Shown: positions 38,860-49,825 of the stretch, one piece after another
Layout of the letters: the number at the start of each line of letters is the position of its first letter
Numbering within the stretch: position 1 is the stretch's first letter
Origin: Adiantum capillus-veneris
Lineage: Eukaryota; Streptophyta; Polypodiopsida; Polypodiales; Pteridaceae
Direction of reading: 5' to 3'
Length of the DNA stretch: 64,000 nt
Assembly (NCBI GenBank): GCA_014529385.2
Contig: CM043950.1
Coordinates: forward strand, 72,880,435-72,944,434
The notes under the pieces: model-generated
What the model was told of the DNA's origin: nothing
Seen by the model: only the letters and a program-made list of their open reading frames with translations
The model's database searches: none
Translations under genes and position numbers: made by a program

Positions 38860-39235
38860 GCCTTATGCTTCAACTGCAAGATCGTCTTTTGACTGTAGGC
38901 ATCTCTCTAGACTCATTTGTGCCAAAAGCATTGCATAATATTTTCCATAACTCTCTAGCTGTACATGCATCTGAACCAATGCGATAGACAGACTCACCAA
39001 GGAGTCATGATCGTCGAACGTGCAAGATCATCCAAGTCCTCCAACTCATCGTCAGTCATAGACTTTGGCCTAGCATCCATGCCCTGTAGTGGAAACACTT
39101 GGCCCAAATGAGTCAATGCATCCTTTCCAATGCTCAAATTTTAAACCATCAAACTTTGTATGGAAAATCACAAACCCTGACAAATCCATGGCGATAACCT
39201 GTGAGACAAGACTAAGCACAAATCAATCAACTAAC
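38860..39235 (-). pseudogene. E2 copia-type gag remnant
   Basis: On the minus strand short matches to the Ty1/copia gag layout follow each other in the expected order: KFDGLKFEHWKGCID (near 39,165-39,120), then DACTARELWKILCNAF (near 38,975-38,925) and [11 protein letters not shown] (near 38,905-38,865). Several frame changes separate them. It lies about 1.5 kb after the E2 primer site, as gag should. It suggests E2 descends from a copia element and kept only gag. Confidence 0.55.
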
Positions 39236-40720
39236 AATAGCCAAAGCCTGGCTAGCTCATACACCAAGTACTGTAGAAATATAGCATATGCTGGCATAAG
39301 TTGTCTAAGAGAAGTGTCAAAAAATATGGCAATCAATGTAGCGAGCAGTGAGAAAAACTCCTCAAATGATGCCAAAAAAACCTGCTCTAATCCAACAGCA
39401 CTATGTGGTAATCGATGAAACTATCATCAAGAATCTCCCTCCTCAAGAGAGATTACCACATGTATGTCAAATGACATAATCCGGTGAGCAAACACTCTCA
39501 CAATGCAATGCCAAAACAATATGGCAAAGCAAGCACTGAGTGCCAAATGCAATCAAAACATGATTGCAAACCATGCGCATAAACAAATAAACCTGCAAGA
39601 AAAATCCAACTGAGTTTTGGCAATATTTGGCAATCTAAACATAATAACCATACATGCCATAAACATGCTGAAAACCAGGAGAAAATCATGCACAAAATCC
39701 GCACTCAAGCATACATGAGCTGCCCCAAAGTCTCAACTCCCTAAACTTGGAAAACAATCCTGCAATCCGAAACACAAAGTCCATCAACCACACTCTACAA
39801 GCGAGGCATAAACTTGGATACAAACCAACCAAAGTATGACACAAATTGATGCTCAAAATAGCTGAAAATCAGCCCACATATTCCATTCCAAGGCAAATAA
39901 TACCATCCTCCAAAAAGCGGACATCATGTGCATCCACATGGCAATGTACACAGGCTTCAAGCATGTACCAAAGGTGTATCAAAGAGAATACAGATCAACT
40001 GAAAATTCAGCTCACAATCATGCTATAAATGCTTGCAAATCTCTCTACAAATCGGTGGACCACACTCTTGAAATCTGCTTCATCGTACAAGTTAATGTGC
40101 ATAACCTGTGATGCATTCACTCTCAAATCCTGAAAGTCCACAAGAATGCATATATCCACAAAGTGTTCTCAACGGATGCACATAAGTTTGTTGAAAATAT
40201 CAACCCACACTCTCTTCACTGAGAGAAAACCATCAATGATCAAAACAAGAGAATGAGAAATCTCAATCCGAGCTCTCCGAATGTAGCAAATCACCACACT
40301 AGTTATACATAGTCTTCCACTTTTTGAATACCCGCAGCCGGTTAGTCCATATTTCCCAAACCGCTCACAATTTGCAAAAACTTCCTTCTGCAAAGTTATA
40401 GACCATGCAAAAACAATTGGCCACAATGGGAATGGAACTCAACTGTGCTATTTTTACAGGTCGAAACAGATCTATAAAAATCTGCACTTGTGTACCCTAG
40501 ACTTGTTGGTAGTCTGAGTGACGTATCTCAAAATTGGTGAGGATTTTGAGAAAACTTTCTTTTGCAAAGTTAAAGAGGAAAAAAAATGGTCGTAAATCGT
40601 GAGAATCATCTTGAATGAAGACGTTTTGGTAGGCCAAAATAGACCTGCAAAAACGTGCTACAGTTTTTGCTGCTTTTCTATTTGCTTCCCTGTTGAGCTC
40701 CAATGGTGCTCCCAATCCCT
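39236..40720 (-). other. E2 leader region, no gene
   Basis: Between the primer site and the gag remnant. Only short ORFs without recognisable domains on either strand. Confidence 0.4.
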
Positions 40721-40734
40721 GAGCTCTGATACCA
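40721..40734 (-). other. E2 primer binding site (initiator Met tRNA type)
   Basis: Minus strand TGGTATCAGAGCTC, two bases inside the right LTR; identical to the plant initiator-Met primer site over 12 bases. Confidence 0.9.
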
Positions 40735-40736
40735 GT

Positions 40737-40895
40737 TGAAGTGCGCGAGCGAGAGTGTGTATGAGGAGACCTTGTGTTTGCAGGGGCTAAAACTCACTAT
40801 CTAATGTGAGCCCCCTTATTCTATTATGTACATAATGAATACGTATAGTGGGAGGGCACCTGGCCTAGCTGGCCACATGGGCCTTTACCCCAACA
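40737..40895 (-). repeat. E2 5' LTR (159 bp)
   Basis: TGAAGTGC...CCCCAACA on +, partner of 27,075-27,259. The right border coincides with the point where the element C RNase H frame resumes. Confidence 0.8.
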
Positions 40896-41240
40896 GTCTT
40901 TGAAGCATAAATTTCTCAAGTTAGGGTTCTTATTCTTCCATACTCCCAACCTTGCTTCACAACCAACAAAGCATCTCCTTTGATTTGCAAGCGTCTAATT
41001 CCCAATTGTAAGTAAATATGCAAACCACCTTCAAGAGCCATGTATTCCGCTTCATTGTTACTTTTGGCATCAAGTTTCAGCCCTTGCTTCCTCATAAGAT
41101 TTCCTTGTGCATCATAAATAACAATGTCTCCTGAAGCAGAATCACGACTTCTTTGATAAGAACCATCAAAGTATAATTGTGAATCATTAGGGATGGCAAG
41201 AGTCCCGACTTCCTTCTTTCACACCACCTCTTCTTTAGCC
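40896..41240 (-). pseudogene. Element C second RNase H (archaeal-like), N-terminal part
   Basis: Minus strand translation shows LYFDGSYQRSRDSASG (near 41,185-41,135), SNNEAEYMALEGG (near 41,070-41,030) and IKGDALLVVKQ (near 40,995-40,960). These carry the Asp, Glu and Asp expected in the RNase H of the archaeal/plant type that Tat elements acquired. The domain is cut at 40,896 by E2; its end lies left of 27,075. It would degrade RNA in RNA-DNA hybrids. Confidence 0.8.
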
Positions 41241-42765
41241 AAAACCGGAGTATCTTTATAAGTGAGAAGATCTGCCAGGGTAGCCCGAGTACTTTCCTCT
41301 AACAAAAAGGTGAATTGAAACTCCTGAAGCTCAATAACCGATTTCATCACTGTTTTTTATATATTTGAATTATTGAACATTTGCAGAAGCAATGAATAAC
41401 TGGTGAGAAAGGTGAATGACTTTTGTAGCAAGTAGTGTCTGAATCGTCTGCAAGCATAAACCATACTGGTCATCACCAATTCAACTTTCAAAAAATCTCT
41501 TTCATGAGGAGTCTTTACTCTGCTAACATAATGAACATGCTTCATATACTAAGATTCCTTCCCCCTTTGCAATAACATAGCCCCGATAGCATCATCTCCC
41601 ACTGATGGGGTAACATAAAACTCCTTTTTCCAATTAGGAGCCTGCATAATGGGGATCATACTCAAAACCTCTTTACATCATAATGGGGATCATACTCAAA
41701 ACCTCTTTACCTTTGTCAAAAACCTCGTCATAGTCATGAGACCATTTTAAGGGATCATTCTTGATTGTTTGCTGCAATGGATATAATAGCCGCTATGCCA
41801 AGGGTATGAAGCGAGACAAATATTTAACTTTCTATATGAAAGTGGCCAATTGTCTGGTATCTTTTTGCAGATGACAGTAACAGCAAAGCCTCCACTTTAT
41901 CTGGATCTACTTCAATCCCATTTTTTGAAATAACATGCCCAAGAAGCTTCACTTGTGACTGTGCCAAATGACATTTTTTAGGGTTTAGCTGACCCCCGCA
42001 TTCATCATACCTTGCAAAAGTCATTTCAACTTTTGAACATGCTCTTTTCTTGAACTGTATACACAAAAATCATCTATGAATCCTTTCACAAACTTCCCAA
42101 GGAACGGGGTAAGGACCCAATCTACTTTTCTTTCAAAGGATCCCGGCCCATTTGTAAACCCAAAAGGAAGGAAACAAAAGCAGAAACAACCCCATGTCGT
42201 GATAAAAGTAGTCTTTTTCCAGTCGCTAGGAGTAAGGATAAGATGAAAGTATCCTGAATACCCATCACAGACACTGTATCTTTCCAAACCAGCCACTGCA
42301 TCTAACAATTGATCAATAAAAGGAAAAGGGTAAGGATCTTTCTTCGTCACCACATTTGTGGCTTGTAATCAACACAAACTCTCCAACGCCCATCTTTCTT
42401 TGGGGTGACTACTATAGGGCTCCCCATTCAGCATTATCCACTGGCACAATGAACCCTGCATCCAAAATCTTATCCACTTTTTCCTTTAAAGCATTCATTT
42501 GCTATATTGGATTTGGCCCTTCAACTAGCTCAATCTTCACAGGATCCCCAACAAAACCCCTTATTTCTTGATATGAGGCAATGAAAAGATTTGGAAACAT
42601 GTCCAATATTGCTAAGTACTCCTTTCTTTCTCCTTGTGTCAAATGATTACTCGGTATATTTTGAATCAACTCTTTCTTTACTGAAATTTCCCGTTTAGGT
42701 TGCATCAACTCTTCAAGTTTCTCTAAACGGCTTGAAGCATTTATGTTCCTTGATATTTGCAACAC
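41241..42765 (-). pseudogene. Element C reverse transcriptase and decayed first RNase H
   Basis: RT lead-in 42,765-42,502; WRVCVDYK near 42,390-42,370; VCDGYSGYF (near 42,270), PFGFTNGPGSF (near 42,150) and the catalytic FIDDFCVYSS (near 42,085-42,055); then LNPKKCHLA and LLGHVISKNGIEVDP. The first RNase H (41,640-41,357) reads EFYVTPSVGDDAIGAMLLQ, so the usual first Asp (VDAS) is lost, while YACRRFRHYLL is kept. Several stops; a 34-bp tandem duplication (41,645-41,712) shifts the frame. Confidence 0.8.
41645..41712. repeat. 34-bp tandem duplication in element C
   Basis: CATAATGGGGATCATACTCA... at 41,645-41,678 is repeated exactly, apart from the last bases, at 41,679-41,712. 34 is not a multiple of three, so the frame is shifted. 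Confidence 0.95.
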
Positions 42766-42783
42766 TTAACTAATTTCTTTCTG

Positions 42784-43372
42784 TTACTCATTCAACAACA
42801 AGAATGACACTTCACCCTCATTAGTGGAACTTGAAGTAGTGCTACTTTTTGAGTCTTTAGAACTATCATCACTTGTAGTTTTGGACTCATCATTCTCACT
42901 CACATCTTCAAGTGCCATAGGTTGTTTGGTAGTCATATCAAACACTCTCTTTTCACTCTTTTTGCCATGCAAACTGATTGTGCCCTTGCCCCAATCATGC
43001 ACCACACCAATAACTCTCAACGAAGGTCGTCCCAAAATGAGAGGAAAGGCTCCCAGACCAGCTGGCATAACATGAAAGTTTACCATAACTTTTATGATAA
43101 AGAATTTGACTTCCAAATTATTGATCATTCCCAAACATTTCACTTTGGCATGGTTTGCTAGTCAAATCCACAACCTAGAGCTTTGGCATGTAATGAGACC
43201 CAGTATCTCGACACATGACTGTGATCACACAAACTTGAGCACCTCCATCAATGTAGGCTTCTCCCATTCCCACACCTTTGAGCCAAGTGTTCACCACATG
43301 ACAGATGATGGGTAAGTCTCCCACAGACAACAGTCTCACTTGTCCATGCTTCGGCTCTTTATCTAGATTCAC
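42784..43372 (-). pseudogene. Element C aspartic protease and following linker
   Basis: 43,372-43,175 encodes AYIDGGAQVCVIT, with the active-site D-G-G (usual DSG/DTG). A frame break follows, and 43,143-42,784 encodes the later part with LGAFPLILGRPSLR and an acidic Ser/Thr-rich tail. The enzyme would process the polyprotein. Confidence 0.75.
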
Positions 43373-43397
43373 TAATGATTTTCCATTTCCTTTTCAG

Positions 43398-43557
43398 TTT
43401 GGGCACCATATTCATCAACTGTCTAGAAGTATAATCTACTTTCCTCCCAATCAGGTCTTCCTATAAACTGTAAGCTATTTGGGCACCATATTCATCAATT
43501 GTCCAGAAGTACAATCTACTTTCCTCCCAATCAGGTCTTCCTTTAAACAGTAAGCTA
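43398..43557. repeat. 80-bp tandem duplication in element C
   Basis: 43,398-43,477 and 43,478-43,557 differ at about six positions. The unit begins TTTGGGCACCATATTCATCA. It lies between zinc knuckle and protease; 80 is not a multiple of three and moves the protease out of the gag frame. Confidence 0.95.
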
Positions 43558-44817
43558 TTTGGTCTTCTCCCAATGGTAAGTCCACCACTTCAAATTGTCT
43601 ACGAGGCTTTCTCTTCCTCTTCACTTTTTCATCTTCACCCTCTTTATCCTTCCCTTTTTTTCTGCTAGGCCCTGGTGTTGCATAGACTTCCCTCTCTCTT
43701 TTGCCTACTAGCAGCACATCTACTTCTTTCTTTTCAACTCGCACAATACCAACATCACCACCAGAAGTTGAGGCTTGATTTTCTTGTCCAATACCTTGAT
43801 CTCCCCACATATCCAATGCATAATCATTAGCTCTATTAGGAATCTGCTGAGGAAGTGGAAACGTATCCCCTCCCATCCTTGCTGGCTTTGAACAATAAGT
43901 GCTAATATGACCAAGTTCACCACAATTATAACAAGTGGGGATGAACCTTGTTTGTGGCTCAAAAGCACCTTGTCCACGATCAGCATTCGCATTAGGCTGA
44001 GCTTCACATGCCTGAGCCATTACTGTACCATGTCCATGACCATGATCACCTCCACCACCAAGAACAATAAGCCATAATTCATGCATCATGGTCATCATGT
44101 CTTGCATATTTTGTTGTAACCAGTCAGTATTAACAGCCCTTTGAACAGGTTGTCCTCCAGCTTCTGCCTGATTCTCCTCCTTTTGGTTACCATTATTTTG
44201 CTGAGGGACCACTTTCCCGTATTCATTAAGCCTTTGAGCTTTCCATTATTTCTCTCTGGCAGTGGCGACTGCCTCCTCAAAGGTGACGGGTCTTTTCAGC
44301 TCAACTTTGAACTTCAGACTTCTTTTAGGTTTGCCACAAAGCAATCCTTCTTTAACATGGATGGAGGGATCTTGTTTCCCAAAGCCCGGGCCCGTTTATC
44401 CCATAAACGGGTGAAGTGCATGACAAAATCATCAACACTTTGATTAGCCCTCTCAGTGTACCCCAGAATTTCATGCCAAACTTCATCAGGTACTTCGATG
44501 GATCAGTATTGTGCCAGGAAATCTTGCTTCACATGATTGTAGCTCAAAACCACCACTAAATCTTGTGCCTGCATCAACTCCTCAAGATTTTGTAGCCAAA
44601 CTTTTGCCTCATCTTGTAAACTATATTGCAGTTGCCGCAACAACATAGCTTGGTCTAGTATATTGCATAGTAAGCAATTGACTTCCAACTTTTCAATAAA
44701 CGTATGGGTACTTTCATTAGGAAATCCATGAAACTGTGGGAGCTCATCTGCCATGTTTGATTGCCACAAAAACACTTCCATGTGACGTCGAAAGCTCAAG
44801 GGATTTTGATGGATCAC
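43475..44817 (-). pseudogene. Element C gag
   Basis: 44,817-44,503 holds the capsid-like gag domain (LPQFHGFPNESTHTFIEKLE, EAKVWLQNLEE). A broken stretch continues it to 44,212 (ANQSVDDFVMHFTRLWDKR). 44,212-43,475 is open for 245 codons with zinc knuckle CYNCGELGHISTYC near 43,935-43,890 and a basic patch RKKGKDKEGEDEKVKRKRKP. Gag would build the particle and bind RNA. Frameshifts between the pieces. Confidence 0.82.
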
Positions 44818-45042
44818 TCCAGTACCTTATCCACCTCACACTGGGTAACCTGGCCCCCACTGCTTGGATTCACAAAACCTCACGACCCTCCAAAAGCTGC
44901 AATCTAGTTATACAATTGCCTCAAGTGCTATCCACAATTTGCACATACATAGGCGGTTGTCCATAAGGACCCACATCCCTTTTACATTCACTACCTGCAT
45001 AATAGACATATTTCACAAGAATTGGAGCATAGGAGCACTTGC

Positions 45043-45060
45043 TTCTCAGTGGGGACACCA
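45043..45060 (-). other. Element C primer binding site (candidate)
   Basis: Minus strand TGGTGTCCCCACTGAGAAG lies six bases inside the 5' LTR. It begins with TGG; the tRNA is not assigned. Confidence 0.55.
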
Positions 45061-45066
45061 AAACAA

Positions 45067-46012
45067 TGTTACCATGCAAACAAGAAGGGAAAAAAAACCT
45101 CTATAGCCTTGCAAACACCACATCGTCGGAAAGAAACACCATAAAGTTGCGGAAAACACCTATGTTGAACACCTAGAAAGTCGGTTGGAAAACAGCTCTA
45201 ACCCAAACCATGCTTAAAATTGATAATATCCAAGAACATAAAGATGAATCTCGTGTCAGGTAGACCTTTGTAGAGTATCCGTATGCTTGATTCCGACAAC
45301 AGACAAGAGAGTTACAAGATTTCAAGTTGGGGTATCTCTCAAAAGCTCCAAAAAAGCTAGTCTTTGTAAGAAAAAAAGGTGTGCAGGGAATTGCAGCTAT
45401 TAAAAGGAAGATTTTCTGGCTCTTATCCCAAGGGATTTTCTCTCTCCTCTTAGTTGACATGATTCTCCTTGTAGTCTTCTTTTAATTGGCTCATTTTGGG
45501 CTTAATTTGGATAGAAAATGGCATGTCGGCCACTTGTTGACCAAGCTAAAGGGGGGAGGGAAAGTGTCCTGAGGACCAAAATCATGCCAAGACCGAATGC
45601 CACGCTGTAGATCCTGGCTCGAAGCTTATCACTTTGGCCATTTCCAAAAATATTCGACCACACCTTTTATAATTAAATCTATCAAATCAGACCACTTTCC
45701 TTTCCTCGCATGCAGCCACACTCACTTTCTAAGTAAGAAACCACCCATTTCAAATGCATGTAAGTCATGATGTATGAGTCCGATCCACCAGCTATGAAAC
45801 ACGACTGAAAATACTCATTGAAAACCACCTTTAGAAGTTCGACCAACCCAAAACTTGTGCAAATGACTAAGCAGAACCAAGCCTTTATACATAAATTTTA
45901 CAAGAGCACTCTGAAAACTCAAAGCATTATGTACATTTATGTACTTGAGGCTAGTGAGCAAGCTTTTTAGCATGGATTAGGGACTTTATTTTCATCCTAA
46001 AAATGCCTAACA
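45067..46012 (-). repeat. Element C 5' LTR (946 bp)
   Basis: TGTTACC...CCTAACA on +. Shares with the other LTR long runs such as the block ending in ATTATGTACATTTATGTACT. A TATA-like TGTATAAAG on minus lies near 45,883-45,892. Confidence 0.85.
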
Positions 46013-47512
46013 ACGTGACAAGGACAATGAAGATCAATGTATGATCAAAATTTTGAATGCCGCTTTTGAAGCTCAACATTCTAGCAAGGAGGCAAAGATA
46101 AGTAAAAAATCTTTAACATTTTTCAAGTTCGATGATCGCAAAATTGGTCAAAAAGTGCTATCTTGATTAACTCAATTTGACGATTATTTTGCTAGCAAAT
46201 CTTTCACTGAAAAAGATAAAACTAAATGTGCTACTAATCACCTTTCTAGTCAAGGTTCACTTGGGTGGAGCGTGATATGCAAAATGATAGAACGACCATC
46301 AACTTGGGACAGCTTTCAACAACGGGTCAAAGATTCCTTCGTACCCCCTCAGTTTGGCCTTGATGCTCATCGTGATTGGGCCAAATTCTCCTACTTATGG
46401 GAACGTCTTCTACTCCTCCATATGATAGAAGAATTGCCTTTAGACTCTCTCCAATGCAAATATGAAGATGGCCTTCCCAACGGCATAGAGTCAAAACTCA
46501 ACTCTCTCAAGTTGACGTCTCTTTATGAAGCTATATCCTTGGCCTACGATGCAAACAAAGAAATCAACTCTAAGTCCATGAAGTGCACAACACGTGCAAC
46601 CCCAACCATCTCAATTTTCCACCTCGCAATCAATGGGGTAACAACAACTAAAACCAAAATTGCAACGGTAATAATTTCAATAGGTATACTTCATAAACCC
46701 TCATACAAATAATTACACACAAAACCATCCACCCCCTTTTCCTTGTCATCACCAAAATAATCATCGCCCACCACACAACCCACACACTCTGTATCTCAAG
46801 ATTCAAACACACATTATCATCCCCACCCCCTGCATGTTGTAATGGTGTTTGGTGCTTCAAGTGCCACCAATACGGCCATGTTGAAGCCAACTGCACCAAC
46901 AATCGTCGGACCTAACCTCGCCCACCCACAACTCGCATAAACAACATTGAAGATGAATCAGAACCCGTGGACGATGCCATGTCTGATTGGACAACTGCAA
47001 CATCACCTCACGTACCAGGTAAGCCAATTCCAATTCATGCCTTGCTCTGTCAGTCAGGCAGAATTCAAGATTCAAGTGTGTCTATTTTACACGATGATGG
47101 TAGTTCACACGCTTTTATTTCTAAAAAATTAGTTAGAAAATTGAATTTAACCACCACACCATTTGCCTACAAAGTCAAATGTGCTTTTCAAGGAACTAGG
47201 TAAAATGGCATATGTGAAATTAAATATCTTGCAATTACTATTGGTGATTACACAGAACAACGTGATTTTTTAATTGCACCATTGCAATCCATTGATAACA
47301 TTTTGGGCATGCCTTTTCATTACGAACATAATCCACAAATGGATTATTGCACACACACAATGAATTTTATTCTCAATGAAAAATCTATTTCACTGTCTAT
47401 TGATGCATCACTTGCTATGTTCCCCTTCATATCACACACACAAGCAAAATGTGCACTACGAAAAGATGACAAAGCATACATGATATTTGTTAGTGACATG
47501 GAGCACACACAT
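46013..47512 (+). pseudogene. Element B gag (rest) and protease
   Basis: Continues the B gag frame: FFKFDDRKIGQ, LTQFDDYFASKSF (a stop precedes), then 46,272-46,712 open for 146 codons (capsid region with WDSFQQRVKDSFVPPQFG). Zinc knuckle CFKCHQYGHVEANC near 46,853-46,894. Protease: ILHDDGSSHAFISKKLVRKL (near 47,083-47,140; DDG where DSG is usual) and NILGMPFHYE near 47,300-47,330. The linker ISHTQAKCALRK follows. Homology ends at about 47,512, where the A' element begins. Confidence 0.75.
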
Positions 47513-47991
47513 GGTCCTTCTTTTGCTTCCATATCTAGAATTATGGTATTTACTTCTAACCCCCATCTGTCTATCACATCAAGGTTTTCAGCTTGTAAAT
47601 ACTGAGTTCTGTTTTTATCCATATACATTTTTCCTTGCTTGTTTTCCCTGATTTCCTCTTCAAACTCTATCTCACGGTCATCAAAGCAAATAGCATACTC
47701 TTCATTAGAATCCAGGTAAACCTGAGTTCCATCGCGATTACTCTTGTAAAAGGTGAGTATGTGCTTATACTGCATTGTCATTCCGGTTTCTAAATGAGTT
47801 GAATAGGAAAACATTTCAGGTGTTGATTCTATAAAAGTGTCAAAATTAGTGTCCAAGTGATTGCCTTGATTCACACTCTCTTCGGTGAATACTTTACTAG
47901 CGGTCTCTCCAAATATGCCTTCGTTTGCTAGTATACGACCAGATCTAAGGTTCATATAGACTTGTGAAGCCCTGGATAGAGCACTTACCAT
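47512..47991 (-). pseudogene. Element A' gag, intact first 160 codons
   Basis: Open from ATG 47,991. Matches element A at 1,719-1,962 and 6,781-7,030, which proves where E1 was inserted. Features: SRASQVYMNLRSGRILANEG at the start, acidic middle, KMYMDKNRTQYLQAENLDV. I recognise no domain; it precedes the capsid region. The open frame goes on by chance to 47,344 through the antisense of element B. Truncated, so not functional. Confidence 0.75.
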
Positions 47992-49805
47992 CAGATTGAC
48001 TTGTTATCAATTTCTTCCACTTGACTTGATTGCAACTCCTACCAAGCTTTCAATTCCTTGTCTGCAACCTGATTCCTGTATCAATTTTAATCAAGTTAGC
48101 TATTCTTTCACAAAGATTGTACAATTTGTGCAGGCTATTGTGATTGGTCTATGTGTATCTCTTCAAATTGAGCTAGGTGAGTCATCAATCGAGACTTTCA
48201 TATTCTACTTTTGCAAAAATCCAAAGGACTAATCTGCAACCTCGAAACTAAGTGAAAATGTACCAATCTGGATCCGATTGAAACCAAAATTGACCGGTGG
48301 CCTTGTATTATGTTGGTATAACATTCTACAAGCTCAAAAGTCCAAAATGGTGTCTATGTGTATCAGAAGTAAAGAATCGCGATCATTTACTTTTCTCAAA
48401 TTTTTATACTTTTTGCCTTGCTTTTCCAAGTACTCAACTTGTTAAGGTCTCTGGACAAGTTTCACTAAGTTTGAACAAAATTTGTTCAAGTTATCAACTG
48501 TTTGGTGTCCGCAGACTCAGTTTTGGAGAATCTGGCTTAAGTCTCACTTTTGTGATCGAAATTTCACCAAATTTACTTTGTGTGGTCTACTTTATATGCT
48601 TGACCCTGTGGTATACTCAAATGTGAAAAAATGTCCAATTTTAGGGCAGATATAAATAATCGTGATTATTTACTTTTGATATTTTTATGCAAGTTTTTGC
48701 CACAATGCCAAGTTTCATCAAGTTTGTATCATCCATGTTCAAATGGTCAACAGTTTTGTGTTTGCAGACTGACTTTGCAAATTTGGCCATAAATTTCACT
48801 TCAATGATCCAAATCTTACCAAATTTGATTTGTGGGCTTCATATAACATGCTAAAACTCGTGGTATGCTGGGTTGGTCAAAAAAGTTGGAAAATGGAACA
48901 AAAGTAAATAATCGCGATTATTTACTTCTGGAAAATTTTTGCATCTTTTTGGTCAACTGAGAATCTACACTTGTTTAGCACATCAATATAAGCCTATGAG
49001 TCAAGTTTCACTTAGTGATCCAATTTCTATGGGCCTTTGCAAAAGATGTTTGTACACATGCATAGAGTCTCTAGTGTGAACCTTGGTCACTTTTGAGCTG
49101 AAAGTAAATAATCACGATTATTTACTTTTGGCCTATAATGAGTACTTTTTCAACTTTTTTAGTGGAGAATCTTTTTATGAGCTATTTTAAGCCTCTGAGT
49201 CAAGTCAAAACTTAATTTGTCCTAAAATGTCAAGTAAAAGTAAATAATTTGAGTTTTTACAAACTCTTGAAATTTTACCTCAAATGCGTCCTTAAGCTTA
49301 CCCAGTGGTTCATACCGCTTTTAAAGCATAATCTTCATTCGGATTCAATGGTGGACAGTATTTTGGTGCTATTTCTAGCCCTACACCTGAAATTGTACAA
49401 CTTCACATAAACAACTCACAATTGATTCTTTTGGATAGAGCAATGTTCTCAGATCCCACCTCGGATTCTACTTATCCTACTTCTAGGTTCTACTGCAATG
49501 GGGTTGTGGAAAGTGTCCACAAACACTCGTTTTCTTGTTTTTTATGGTTTTCTGAGCCTTGATCTTTAGACTTGTCTCGCCCATCAATCATTTTCAAAAT
49601 CCTAATTTGATCCTACAATCCATCAATACTAAAAGGTACTTAGCAAGTACAACCTACTTCCAAGATACCTCTACCCTGCAAACGACGGCAATCTTAAGCT
49701 ACGCGATTTAAAAAAAAGAAAGTTTTGACTCTAGGTGATCCTAGAGGAAGCTAAAGGATAACTTCACAAGACGCTCATGTTTTTCCCTAGTTTAAGTGTC
49801 TTCAA
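47992..49805 (-). other. A' leader with repeated palindromes, no gene
   Basis: Palindrome copies at about 48,366-48,395, 48,650-48,679, 48,900-48,930 (AGTAAATAATCGCGATTATT followed by TACT) and 49,100-49,130, with a decayed one at 49,238-49,260. Spacing shrinks from 284 to 138 bp. Flanking words (CAAATTTGATTTGTGGGCTT) also recur, so the leader is built of diverged repeats of about 250 bp. Confidence 0.8.
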
Positions 49806-49806
49806 T

Positions 49807-49823
49807 GCTTGGCAGCGGCGCCA
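49807..49823 (-). other. A' primer binding site
   Basis: Minus strand TGGCGCCGCTGCCAAGC, two bases after the LTR end, the TGGCGCC type used by plant Athila/Tat elements. Confidence 0.85.
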
Positions 49824-49825
49824 AA

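Noticed and set aside
47344-47511. C-terminal part of the 215-codon minus frame at 47,344-47,991
   Set aside because: Beyond 47,512 the frame is the antisense of element B protease linker and protease; only the first 160 codons are A' gag.
48366-49260. Spaced palindromes as a CRISPR-like array
   Set aside because: Spacing is 138-284 bp and irregular, copies are diverged, and the context is a plant retrotransposon leader.
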